DNA from: an uncultured Eubacteriales bacterium
GTDB lineage: Bacteria > Bacillota > Clostridia > Oscillospirales > Oscillospiraceae
Direction: 5' to 3'
Length of the DNA stretch: 42,307 bases
Assembly: GCA_934572535.1 (NCBI GenBank)
Contig: CAKTLJ010000016.1
Location: 1-42,307 of the forward strand
A program made the position numbers and the translations under genes. Each line of letters starts with the position of its first letter. The stretch's first letter is position 1. Positions 1 to 7,656 of this stretch are shown piece by piece. The notes below the pieces were generated by a model. The model was not told the DNA's origin and made no database searches. It was given only the letters and a program-made list of their open reading frames with translations.

Positions 1-1658
1 TAGAGGAACTTGTGCCAGAAGCGGGAGTAGAGCAGGTGCAGGGTGGTGTGCTCCATGCCGCCGTTGTACCAGTCCACCTGGCCCCAATACTTGAGGGCTT
101 CGGGGGAAGCCAGGGCCTTGTCGTTGTGGGGGTCCATGTAGCGCAGGAAGTACCAGGAGGAACCGGCCCACTGGGGCATGGTGTCGGTCTCCCGCTTGGC
201 GGGGCCGCCGCAGCAGGGGCAGGTGGTGTTGACCCAGTCGGTCATGGGCGCCAGGGGGGACTCGCCGTTGTCGGTGGGCTCGTAGCTCTCCACCTCGGGC
301 AGCAGCAGGGGCAGCTGCTCCTCGGGGAGGGCCACCCAGCCGCACTTCTCGCAGTTGACCAGGGGGATGGGCTCGCCCCAGTAGCGCTGGCGGGAGAAGA
401 CCCAGTCGCGGAGCTTGTAGTTGACCTTCTGGTGGCCGATGCCCTTCTCCGTCAGCCAGTCGGTGATGACGGGGATGGCGTCCTTGACGGTCATGCCGTT
501 CAGGAAGTCGGAGTTGACCATGATGCCGGTGTCGTCCTTCAGGGTGAAGGCCTCCTTCTCCACGTCGCCGCCCTGGACCACCTCGATGATCTCGCAGCCG
601 AACTTCTTGGCGAATTCCCAGTCGCGGTCGTCGTGGGCGGGGACGGCCATGATCGCGCCGGTGCCGTAGGACACCAGGACGTAGTCGGAGATGAAGATGG
701 GGATCTCCTTGCCGTTGACGGGGTTGATGCCCCGCACGCCGTCCAGCTTCACGCCGGTCTTTTCCTTGACCAGCTCGGTGCGCTCGAAGTCGGACTTGCG
801 GGCAGCGGCCTCCACGTAGGCGCTGACCTCATCCCAGTTGCCGAGCGCGTCCTTCCACTGGTTGATGTAGGGGTGCTCGGGGGAGAGGACCATGTAGGTC
901 GCGCCGAAGAGGGTGTCGGGGCGGGTGGTGTAGACCACCAGGTCGTCGCCCTGGGTGGTCCGGAAGGTCACTTCCGCGCCGGTGGAGCGGCCGATCCAGT
1001 TCTTCTGCTGGGTCTTGACGCGCTCGATGAAGTCCACGTCGTCCAGGTCGTCGATCAGGCGCTGGGCGTACTCCGTGATCTTCAGCATCCACTGGCTCTT
1101 CTCCTTGCGGATGACCTCGGAACCGCAGCGCTCGCAGCCGCCGTTGACCACTTCCTCGTTGGCCAGGACGCACTTGCAGGAGGTGCACCAGTTCACGGGC
1201 ATGGAGGTCTTATAGGCCAGGCCCTTCTTGAAGAGCTGGAGGAAGATCCACTGGGTCCACTTGTAGTAGCCGGGGTCGGTGGTGTCCACCACGCGGTCCC
1301 AGTCGAAGGAATAGCCCAGCATCTTCAGCTGCTTGGTGAAGTTGGCGATGTTGTCCTTGGTCACCTGGGCGGGGTGGATGTGGTTCTTGATGGCATAGTT
1401 CTCCGTGGGCAGGCCGAAGGCGTCGTAGCCCATGGGGAAGAGCACGTTGTAGCCGTTCATGCGGCGCTTTCTCGCCACCACGTCCATGGCGGTGTAGGGG
1501 CGGGCGTGGCCCACATGCAGGCCCTGGCCGGAGGGATAGGGGAACTCCACCAGGGCGTAGAACTTGGGCTTGTCGCCGCCGTTCTCTGCGTGGTAGCAGT
1601 CTGCCTCGGCCCAGCGGTCCTGCCACTTCTTTTCGATGCGGTTAAATTCGTATTTCAC
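1..1658 (-). CDS. leuS: Leucyl-tRNA synthetase, N-terminal part (runs off left edge)
   Basis: Class I aminoacyl-tRNA synthetase that charges tRNA-Leu with leucine in the cytoplasm. About 552 codons of roughly 800 are in the window. The HIGH signature is seen as HVGH at residues 48-51, inside [15 protein letters not shown]. It is followed by a zinc-type Cys cluster (WCTSCKC...GGCERCG) and the CP1 editing domain ([12 protein letters not shown], later [16 protein letters not shown]). A second Cys cluster (CEKCG...CPCCGG) precedes the catalytic-core return [20 protein letters not shown]. The KMSKS loop and anticodon-binding domain would lie beyond position 1. The start is GTG: the upstream in-frame triplet is a stop (TGA), and an AGGAAAG ribosome site lies just upstream. 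It is the last visible gene of the ftsY-to-leuS run, about 80 bp after rsfS. Confidence 0.96.
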   Translation of the reverse strand, partial: MKYEFNRIEKKWQDRWAEADCYHAENGGDKPKFYALVEFPYPSGQGLHVGHARPYTAMDVVARKRRMNGYNVLFPMGYDAFGLPTENYAIKNHIHPAQVTKDNIANFTKQLKMLGYSFDWDRVVDTTDPGYYKWTQWIFLQLFKKGLAYKTSMPVNWCTSCKCVLANEEVVNGGCERCGSEVIRKEKSQWMLKITEYAQRLIDDLDDVDFIERVKTQQKNWIGRSTGAEVTFRTTQGDDLVVYTTRPDTLFGATYMVLSPEHPYINQWKDALGNWDEVSAYVEAAARKSDFERTELVKEKTGVKLDGVRGINPVNGKEIPIFISDYVLVSYGTGAIMAVPAHDDRDWEFAKKFGCEIIEVVQGGDVEKEAFTLKDDTGIMVNSDFLNGMTVKDAIPVITDWLTEKGIGHQKVNYKLRDWVFSRQRYWGEPIPLVNCEKCGWVALPEEQLPLLLPEVESYEPTDNGESPLAPMTDWVNTTCPCCGGPAKRETDTMPQWAGSSWYFLRYMDPHNDKALASPEALKYWGQVDWYNGGMEHTTLHLLYSRFWHKFL

Positions 1659-1685
1659 TTCTGATCACACTTTCCTATTTTTGTT

Positions 1686-1715
1686 CCGCCGGGAAGGGGT
1701 TCCCCTTCCCGGCGG
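1686..1715. repeat. Perfect 14-bp intergenic hairpin between rsfS and leuS
   Basis: CCGCCGGGAAGGGG, a 2-nt loop, then its exact reverse complement. There is no U-tract on the minus strand after the stem, so it is not a classical terminator for rsfS. It could be an mRNA processing or stability hairpin, or a partial attenuator before leuS. Confidence 0.6.
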
Positions 1716-1738
1716 ATGGTTTGACTTGGGGTTCTGCC

Positions 1739-2101
1739 TTACTCGCCCGGCGTGAGGATCTCGCTCAGATCCACCACCTTGGCGTCCTGCCACAGGCGGT
1801 CCAGGTCATAGAACGCGCGGGCCTCCTCGGAGAACAGGTGCAGGACCACGTCGCCGTAGTCCTGGAGGATCCAGGTGCCGCCCCGGTGCCCCTCGACGTG
1901 GTGGGGCAGGATCTCGTTGTCCTTCATGCTCTTTTCGGCCGCGTCGCCCAGCGCCTTCAGCTGGGGGGCGGAGGAGCCGGAGCACAGGACGAAATAGTCG
2001 GCCAGGGTGGTGACGCCGTCCGTTTCCAGCACCAGGATATCCTTTCCCTTCTTGCTGTCCAGCGCCTTCGCTATGGTCAGGGCCATCTCTTTGGGTGTCA
2101 T
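1739..2101 (-). CDS. rsfS: Ribosomal silencing factor RsfS (Iojap family)
   Basis: A 120-residue protein of normal length for RsfS. In this family the protein binds ribosomal protein L14 and blocks subunit joining when nutrients are limiting. The family core is clear: DILVLETDGVTTLADYFVLCSGSS near residues 20-43, then HHVEGHRGGTWILQDYGDVVLHLF and AFYDLDRLWQDAKVVDL. The start is the ATG at 2101, preceded by AGAAAGGAAG at good spacing; upstream in-frame sequence does not resemble the family. It follows the LCP gene by 62 bp and precedes leuS in the same operon. The nadD-yqeK-rsfS neighbourhood is typical of Firmicutes. Confidence 0.95.
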   Translation of the reverse strand: MTPKEMALTIAKALDSKKGKDILVLETDGVTTLADYFVLCSGSSAPQLKALGDAAEKSMKDNEILPHHVEGHRGGTWILQDYGDVVLHLFSEEARAFYDLDRLWQDAKVVDLSEILTPGE

Positions 2102-2163
2102 GCTATCTTCCTTTCTGCTGCGGGCCGGTCGGGTTCCGGCCCGGCGGTTCGATTTGATATGGG

Positions 2164-3558
2164 TCACTCCACGGGAACATTCGCGCCGCCGGAGAGGTTG
2201 TCCACGGTGGTGGCGTGGCTCACGTTCTGCATGTCGGCAAGGATGTCCGTGGTGTATGGGTTCATATAGGCGTTGACCAGCTCCAGCAGGGCCTTGTCGT
2301 TGACGAAGACATAGCTCTGATAGTTCTGGTAGGTTTTGCTCCACAGGGAGCCGGTGGCATCGCCGGGCATGGTGTGGAAGCGAAGCCCTTCCTTGTCCAT
2401 CAGGAGGAAGTGCTCTCCGAACCACATCATTTCACCGTAGCTCAGGTTGCTGGTGAGGTTCTTGTCCACGATCCGGGCGATCTCCGCGATGTTGGCCAGG
2501 GTGCTGATGCGCAGCGTCTGGCTCATCATGGTCTTCAGGAAGGAATGCTGGATCTCCACGCGGCCCACGTCGCCCACGGAGCGGCTCTCACCGCTGTTGT
2601 TCTTGCGCCAGCGGAGGAGCTTGACCGCGTCCTCGCCGTTGAAGTGCTGCATCCCCTGGTCAAAGTGGATGTGCAGGTCCTGGGTGGGGTCGTCGTAGTG
2701 CATCTCGAAGGGGACCTCATAGTCCACCCCGCCGATGGCGTCCACCAGCTGGGCCACGATGTCCAGCTCCATGAGGAAGTAGTAGTCGGGGGTGTAGCCG
2801 ATCAGGTCCTGGACCTTGTCCAGCAGGCCGTCCATGCCCTCCCGGTTGTAGACCGAGTTGATCTTTTTGATCTCCCAGGGCACGTCCACCAGGGTGTCGC
2901 GATAGATGCTCATCACGTCCATGGTGCCGTTCTTCACGTCGTAGCAGCCCAGCATGATGGTGTCGGTGTTGCCGCCGCCGCCGTCGTCACGGCCCACCAG
3001 CAGGAAGGTGTACACGTCCTCCCGCCGTCCCGCTTCCAGCAGGGCCGGGTGGACGCCCTCTCCCTGGCTCTCCGGGCTGGGAAGCTCCGGCCGCCGGACC
3101 AGGACGCCGTGGAGGATGAGCCCCAGAAGCATCAGGGCCGCCAGGGCCACCAGCACGATGAGCAGGATCTTCCGCCGCCGTCTCTGCTTCCGGCGGGGCG
3201 AGGGACGCCGCTGGGGCGGTCTCTCCCTGGGTGGCGGACGGTCCTCCTTCTCCCGAATGGGCGGACGGTTGGGGATCGTGTCGAACGCCTCCTGCCGCCG
3301 CCGGGGCCGGGGCGGCTCCCGGTCTCTGGGGTCCTCCCAGTCGTGGTAGGCCTCCTGATGGCGGGGGCGAGGCTCCTCCCACACCGGGGACCAGTCATCA
3401 AGCTCCGGCTCCCGCTCGGGCGGGTAGGCCTCGCCGTAGATCCTGGCGTTGATCGCCCGCTGGGCCTCGCGGTAGGCCTGGTCCTGGAGATGCTGGCGGG
3501 AGCGCTCCTCCCGTTCCCTCTGCCGGCGCTCCTCCTCGGAAAGGCGGTGTCCCTTCAC
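2164..3558 (-). CDS. LytR-CpsA-Psr (LCP) family cell-wall glycopolymer transferase
   Basis: LCP enzymes move undecaprenyl-phosphate-linked glycopolymers onto peptidoglycan at the outer membrane face. The protein has about 464 residues. The N-terminal 125 or so are very rich in Arg, Glu, Asp and Pro and predicted cytoplasmic. One membrane helix follows (about 130-151, ILLIVLVALAALMLLGLIL), then the extracellular LCP domain from about 184. That domain shows FLLVGRDDGGGGNTDTIML and SIYRDTLVDVP, carrying the conserved acidic and Arg residues that bind phosphate and metal, then INSVYNREG, IGGVDYEVPF and VKLLRWRKNN. The start chosen is the GTG at 3558: it has GAGGGGG eight bases upstream and overlaps the nadD/yqeK stop as GTGA. 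A GTG at 3567 is an alternative. The long charged tail is unusual. Confidence 0.9.
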   Translation of the reverse strand: MKGHRLSEEERRQREREERSRQHLQDQAYREAQRAINARIYGEAYPPEREPELDDWSPVWEEPRPRHQEAYHDWEDPRDREPPRPRRRQEAFDTIPNRPPIREKEDRPPPRERPPQRRPSPRRKQRRRRKILLIVLVALAALMLLGLILHGVLVRRPELPSPESQGEGVHPALLEAGRREDVYTFLLVGRDDGGGGNTDTIMLGCYDVKNGTMDVMSIYRDTLVDVPWEIKKINSVYNREGMDGLLDKVQDLIGYTPDYYFLMELDIVAQLVDAIGGVDYEVPFEMHYDDPTQDLHIHFDQGMQHFNGEDAVKLLRWRKNNSGESRSVGDVGRVEIQHSFLKTMMSQTLRISTLANIAEIARIVDKNLTSNLSYGEMMWFGEHFLLMDKEGLRFHTMPGDATGSLWSKTYQNYQSYVFVNDKALLELVNAYMNPYTTDILADMQNVSHATTVDNLSGGANVPVE

Positions 3559-4763
3559 TGGGCGCACCCCCTCAGTTCATCCAAGGTCCCCTGGGTGTTT
3601 CGATGGACGGGGACGCCGCGCTCGGTCAGGTCCTCCACGCTCATCTCCAGGCCCAGGATCATGGCCTTGTCCAGGTCCTCCCAGACCAGGCGGCGCAGCT
3701 CCTCCACCCCGTCGAAGTCGCGGTTCGGCTCCATGTAGTCGGCCAGGTAGAGGATCTTGTCAAAGGTCGTCATGCCGGGCTTGCCGGTGGTGTGGCAGAA
3801 GATGGCGTTGTACACGTCGTCAGGCTCCCCGAAGACGTACTTGGCCATGGCCGCGCCGGTCTTGGAGTGGAGGAGCTTGGGCGACTGCCGCTCCAGCTCG
3901 TCCAGCTCGATGCCGTATTTCTCACAGGTCGCCACCTGGGGCTCCAGCTCCCAATACTTGGTGCAGTCGTGGAGGATGGCGGCCCGGCGGGCCTTTTCCG
4001 GGTCCACGCCCCAGAACTTGGCCAGCGCCACGGCGGTCTCCTCCGCGCCCCGGATGTGGGGCAGGCGCTTGGCCTTCACCATGGAGTAGGAGACGGCCCG
4101 GAGGTGCTTGTCGCTCAGATGCTTTAAGTCGGCCTTGGTGCCGAACAGGCCCTCCTTCAGGATGTAGCCGTAGACCGGCAGCCAGAGGTACTGGGCCGGG
4201 TCCACGTTGCCGCCGGTCCACTCGGAGGCCAGCATCCGTCTCAGATCCCGGGAGGCGATCTCGTGGATCTTGGGCAGGTTCACGATGGTGGTCCGGGCAT
4301 GGAAGCGCTCGGACAGGTAGCTGCTCTGCTCCTCAAACATCTCCCCCGTGTCGTCGTGGCTGCGGGAAAAGCCCGCCACCCCGGCGTACTGGAAGATGCG
4401 CTCGGGCTGGTACCAGTTCTGCACCGTCAGGAACATGTCGGTGCCCATGAGCAGCCACAGCTCGTCGTCGGGGAAGGTCTCGTGCAGCTCCTCCACGGTG
4501 TCGGCCGTGTAGCTCCGGCCCTCCCGCTTCAGCTCCAGGTCGGAGGCCTCCGCCCGGGGGCCGATGCCGTCGGCCATGAGCCGGGCCATTTCCAGGCGCT
4601 GTTGGGGGGAAGCCGCGTCGGTGGGCAGCCCCTTGTGGGGCGGTTCACGGTCGGGGATGATGATGAGCCGGTCCAGACCCAGCTGGTCCATAGCGGCCTT
4701 GGCCGCCTCCATGTGTCCCAGATGCGGCGGGTCAAAGGTCCCGCCATAAATTCCGATTTTCAC
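3555..4763 (-). CDS. nadD-yqeK: Fused nicotinate-nucleotide adenylyltransferase / YqeK HD hydrolase
   Basis: A 402-residue two-domain protein. Residues 1-200 are NadD, which adenylates NaMN for NAD synthesis: GIYGGTFDPPHLGHMEAA with HLGH at 14-17, PPHKG near 41-45, SYTADTVEEL near 84-93 and the ribose/phosphate loop SRDLRRML near 171-178. Residues 212-402 are YqeK-like HD domain: RLPHIRGAEETAVALAKFWG, AAILHDCTKYW with His265-Asp266, SKTGAAMAKYVFG, and FDKILYLADYMEPNRDF. YqeK enzymes hydrolyse Ap4A symmetrically. In Bacillus the two are separate adjacent genes; here they share one frame with no internal stop. It starts with GTG behind AGGTGG and overlaps the lcp gene by 4 bp. Confidence 0.93.
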   Translation of the reverse strand: MKIGIYGGTFDPPHLGHMEAAKAAMDQLGLDRLIIIPDREPPHKGLPTDAASPQQRLEMARLMADGIGPRAEASDLELKREGRSYTADTVEELHETFPDDELWLLMGTDMFLTVQNWYQPERIFQYAGVAGFSRSHDDTGEMFEEQSSYLSERFHARTTIVNLPKIHEIASRDLRRMLASEWTGGNVDPAQYLWLPVYGYILKEGLFGTKADLKHLSDKHLRAVSYSMVKAKRLPHIRGAEETAVALAKFWGVDPEKARRAAILHDCTKYWELEPQVATCEKYGIELDELERQSPKLLHSKTGAAMAKYVFGEPDDVYNAIFCHTTGKPGMTTFDKILYLADYMEPNRDFDGVEELRRLVWEDLDKAMILGLEMSVEDLTERGVPVHRNTQGTLDELRGCAQ

Positions 4764-4836
4764 GTCGTTTTTCCACCTGTTCCTTTCCTTCGCACGATCA
4801 TGCTGTGCCGGGGCAGGCGCTCCCCTTGCGCAACGA

Positions 4837-5166
4837 TCACGCTTTGGTTGCCTTCTTCTTATCCTTGACCAGGACGATCTTGTCCTTTTTCTCCTTGTTG
4901 TGGCTCTCGCGGTAGAGGACGAACTTGGTGCCGATGACCTGGACCACCTCGCTGCGGCTCAGCTTGCCCAGCTCCTGGGCGGCCTCGCGGGCCGTGAGCA
5001 TGGCGGTCTCCAGGACCCGGCACTTGATGAGCTCCCGGGATTCCAGGGCGTCGTTGGCCTGCTTCACCAGGTTCTCGCCGATGCCCTCCTTGCCGATGAT
5101 CAGGATGGTGTCCAGGCTGTTGGCCATGCCGCGCAGCTGGGCTCTCTGTTTACTGGTCAGTTCCAT
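4837..5166 (-). CDS. yhbY: YhbY-family (CRM domain) RNA-binding protein
   Basis: A 109-residue single CRM-domain protein. Family members associate with pre-50S ribosomal particles. It shows the expected LTSKQRAQLRGMANSLD start, ILIIGKEGIGENLV (the GxxG RNA-binding loop), ALESRELIKCRVLE and VQVIGTKFVLYRES, with a Lys-rich tail. It overlaps rdgB by 17 bp and is followed by a 73-bp gap before nadD. The yhbY-nadD-yqeK order is conserved in many Firmicutes, which supports the call. Confidence 0.93.
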   Translation of the reverse strand: MELTSKQRAQLRGMANSLDTILIIGKEGIGENLVKQANDALESRELIKCRVLETAMLTAREAAQELGKLSRSEVVQVIGTKFVLYRESHNKEKKDKIVLVKDKKKATKA

Positions 5167-5749
5167 TCAGTTTCTTCTCCAATTCTTCTTTGAATACCCG
5201 CAGGGCGTTGCCTCTGTGGGAAATTTGGTTCTTTTCCTCCGGGGACAGCTCCGCCATGGACCGGCCCTTCTCGGGCAGCCAGAAGACGGGATCGTAGCCG
5301 AAGCCGCCCTCTCCCCGGGGGCCTTCCGCCACCACGCCGGGGCACTCCCCCCGGGTCGTGAGGCAGGTGCCGTCAGGGAAGGCGCAGCAGATGACGCTGA
5401 CGAACCGGCAGGTCCGGTCCTTCTTTCCCGCCATGTTCCGCAGCAGGAGCTGCCAGCGGCCGGTGTCGTCCAGCCCCTCGCCGCCGTAGCGGGCGGAGTA
5501 GACCCCGGGCGCCCCGTCCAGGGCGTCCACCACCAGGCCGGAGTCGTCGGCGATGGCGGGCAGGCCGGTGGCTTGCAGGATGGCCTCCGCCTTGATGCGG
5601 GCATTCTCCTCGAAGGTGGTCCCGGTCTCTTCCGGCTCGATGTCCACCCCCACGTCGGCCTGGGAGAGGACCTCCACCCCCAGCGCAGACAGGATGGCCC
5701 GCATTTCGGCCATTTTCTTCTTGTTGTGGCTGGCTAATACGGCTTTCAT
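5150..5749 (-). CDS. rdgB: XTP/dITP diphosphatase (HAM1/RdgB)
   Basis: A 199-residue house-cleaning nucleotide pyrophosphatase that hydrolyses dITP, XTP and dHAPTP to monophosphates so that deaminated purines stay out of DNA. Diagnostic motifs: VLASHNKKKMAEM near the N-terminus (SHN-K substrate loop), TGTTFEENARIKA, ADDSGLVVDALDGAPGVYSARY (catalytic Asp pair), GEGGFGYDPVFWLPE, and SHRGNAL near the end. It overlaps rph by 4 bp (ATGA), so the two are translationally coupled; the rph-rdgB pair is a common bacterial arrangement. Confidence 0.96.
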   Translation of the reverse strand: MKAVLASHNKKKMAEMRAILSALGVEVLSQADVGVDIEPEETGTTFEENARIKAEAILQATGLPAIADDSGLVVDALDGAPGVYSARYGGEGLDDTGRWQLLLRNMAGKKDRTCRFVSVICCAFPDGTCLTTRGECPGVVAEGPRGEGGFGYDPVFWLPEKGRSMAELSPEEKNQISHRGNALRVFKEELEKKLNGTDQ

Positions 5750-6471
5750 CGGCTGCCTCCCTCCAGAACGGCCTGCTGGATGGCCTGAAGCTCCCGGATG
5801 CCCTTGGCGCACAGGTCCACCAGCTTCCGCTGTTCGTCCAGGGTGAAGGCCCGGCCCTCGCCGGTGCCCTGGATCTCGATCAGCTCCCCCGCCTCGTTCA
5901 TCACGCAGTTCAGGTCCACCATGGCGGAGGAGTCCTCCTCGTAGCACAGGTCCAGCATGGGCACGTTGTCCACGATGCCCGCCGACACGGCGGCCACGCG
6001 GGTGGTCAGGGGCGAGGAGGGGATGACCCCGTCCTCCACCAGCTTCTGGCAGGCGAAGGCGAGGGCCACGAAGCCTCCCGTCACCGAGGCGGTGCGGGTG
6101 CCGCCGTCTCCCTGGAGGACGTCGCAGTCGATGGTGATGGTGCGCTCCCCCAGCTTCTTCCCGTCCACCGCCGCCCGGAGGGCGCGGCCCACCAGGCGCT
6201 GGATCTCGGCGGAGCGGGGGGAGAGTTTCAGCTTGGAGATGTCTCTCCGGCTGCGCTCCCGGTTGGCCCGGGGCAGCATGGAGTACTCGGCGGTGACCCA
6301 TCCCTCCCCGAAGGGGACGTGGGGCGGGGTGCGCTCCTCCACGCTGGCGGTACACAGGACCTGGGTGCTGCCGCAGCGGATGAGGCAGCTCCCCTCGGCA
6401 AAGCGATTGATGTGGGGGATGATCTCCACCGGGCGGAGTTCCTCGTTCTTTCGGCCGTCAATTCTGCTCAT
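5746..6471 (-). CDS. rph: Ribonuclease PH
   Basis: Phosphate-dependent 3'-to-5' exoribonuclease that trims tRNA 3' ends; 241 residues, normal length. Motifs: a start of the form MSRIDGRKNEELRPVEI, GSCLIRCGSTQVLCTASVEE, GWVTAEYSMLPRA (phosphate and RNA site), RSAEIQRLVGRALRA, DCDVLQGDGGTRTASVTGGF and VDLNCVMNEAGELIEIQGTGEG. The ribosome site GAGGAGGAG is well placed. It sits between ftsY (15 bp upstream) and rdgB (4-bp overlap). Confidence 0.97.
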   Translation of the reverse strand: MSRIDGRKNEELRPVEIIPHINRFAEGSCLIRCGSTQVLCTASVEERTPPHVPFGEGWVTAEYSMLPRANRERSRRDISKLKLSPRSAEIQRLVGRALRAAVDGKKLGERTITIDCDVLQGDGGTRTASVTGGFVALAFACQKLVEDGVIPSSPLTTRVAAVSAGIVDNVPMLDLCYEEDSSAMVDLNCVMNEAGELIEIQGTGEGRAFTLDEQRKLVDLCAKGIRELQAIQQAVLEGGSR

Positions 6472-6485
6472 AGCGCTCCTCCTCC

Positions 6486-7352
6486 TCAGACCAAGGCTTC
6501 CGCAAAGGCCACCGGGTCAAAGGGCTGCAAGTCGTCGATCCCTTCGCCCAGCCCCACGTATTTCACGGGCAGGCCCAGCTCCTTGGCAATGGCCAGGACG
6601 ATGCCCCCCTTGGCGGTGCCATCCAGCTTGGTGAGGACAAGGCCGGTGATCCCGGCGCTCTCGCCGAACTGCTTGGCCTGGATCAGGCCGTTCTGGCCGG
6701 TGGTGGCGTCCAGCACCAGCAGGACCTCCTTGGTGCTGGTCTCCCCTTCCCGGTCGATGACCCGCCGGATCTTGTTCAGCTCGTTCATCAGGTTCTGCTT
6801 GTTGTGCAGACGGCCGGCGGTGTCCACCAGGACCACGTCGGCCTTTCTGGCCCGGGCGGCGTTCATGGCGTCGAAGACCACGGCGGCGGGGTCGGACCCC
6901 TCCCCGTGCTTGATGATGTCCACCTTGGCCCGGTCCGCCCAGATGGTCAGCTGGTCGGAGGCGGCGGCCCGGAAGGTGTCCCCGGCGGCCAGCAGGACCC
7001 GGTTCCCGTCGTTTTTCAGGCGGTTGGCCAGCTTGCCGATGGTGGTGGTCTTGCCCACGCCGTTCACGCCGATCATCAGGATCACGGCGGGCTTGCCGGA
7101 CAGGTCCAGGCTGAGGTCGCCCACGTCCAGCATCTCCACCAAGATCTCCCGCAGGCAGGCCTTCACCTCCTCGGGCTCCTTGATCTTGCGCTCCTTCACC
7201 CGGCTCCGCAGCTCCTCCACGGCCTCCAGGGTGGTGTCCATGCCCATGTCGGACAGGATCAGGTTCTCCTCAAGTTCTTCAAAAAAGTCCTCGTCCACGG
7301 AGAACAGGCCGGAGAAAACGCTTAACTTCTTGATTTTATCGAACAATCCCAT
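6486..7352 (-). CDS. ftsY: Signal recognition particle receptor FtsY
   Basis: SRP-receptor GTPase that delivers ribosome-nascent chains to the membrane. At 288 residues it is the short NG-only form, without the acidic A domain. The N domain covers about 1-85. The G domain has GVNGVGKTTT at 95-104, DTFRAAASDQL, VDTAGRLHNKQNLMNEL, LDATTGQNG, TKLDGTAKGG and GLGEGIDDLQPFDP. Strong AGGAGG ribosome site. It is the promoter-proximal gene of the operon running down to leuS, with a consensus promoter about 200 bp upstream. Confidence 0.97.
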   Translation of the reverse strand: MGLFDKIKKLSVFSGLFSVDEDFFEELEENLILSDMGMDTTLEAVEELRSRVKERKIKEPEEVKACLREILVEMLDVGDLSLDLSGKPAVILMIGVNGVGKTTTIGKLANRLKNDGNRVLLAAGDTFRAAASDQLTIWADRAKVDIIKHGEGSDPAAVVFDAMNAARARKADVVLVDTAGRLHNKQNLMNELNKIRRVIDREGETSTKEVLLVLDATTGQNGLIQAKQFGESAGITGLVLTKLDGTAKGGIVLAIAKELGLPVKYVGLGEGIDDLQPFDPVAFAEALV

Positions 7353-7552
7353 GGGGTGTTCCTCCTGTTGTTCCTGTTTTATGGATGCAGCGGGGCTTCC
7401 GCCCGCTTAGATGCCAGGTCCAGCGCCGCAGCGTCCAACGGACGGCGGCGCGGGGGAGCAGGGCCTGCTCCGGAAGGGTCCGGAAGCCCTGGCGTTGCTG
7501 CGATTTCCGCCGCAAGCCGCTCTCCCCCTTATAAAAGAATATAATTCAGTTT

Positions 7553-7581
7553 ATTATAGCAATTCCACAGCGGTTTTGCAA
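7553..7581 (-). promoter_or_regulatory. SigA promoter for the ftsY operon
   Basis: On the minus strand TTGCAA, exactly 17 bp, then TATAAT. It sits in a locally AT-rich patch about 200 bp upstream of ftsY and is the only strong promoter seen ahead of that eight-gene run. Confidence 0.8.
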
Positions 7582-7617
7582 CGGGTAATTGAAACAGACC
7601 CGCAGACCCGCAGCGGA

Positions 7618-7645
7618 AAGAGCCGCCGGGAAACCGGCGGCTCTT
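7618..7645 (-). terminator. metH terminator hairpin
   Basis: AGAGCCGCCGG and its reverse complement around a short GAAA-type loop, starting about 12 bp after the metH stop, followed on the minus strand by a short TTTCC tract. Strong stem, weak U-tract. Confidence 0.65.
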
Positions 7646-7656
7646 GTGATGTAGCT

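Larger units (their letters stand above)
7353..7656. other. Gene-free 304-bp gap between metH and ftsY
   Basis: Holds the ftsY promoter (7553-7581), a roughly 190-nt ftsY leader with G+C-rich inverted repeats around 7440-7500, and the metH terminator near 7618-7645. I see no credible coding sequence in it. Confidence 0.7.

Noticed and set aside
12..1664. A 550-codon plus-strand frame opposite leuS
   Set aside because: Composition (V, G, L, H, D-rich, no domains) is typical of the antisense of a G+C-rich gene; the minus-strand leuS has full family motifs.
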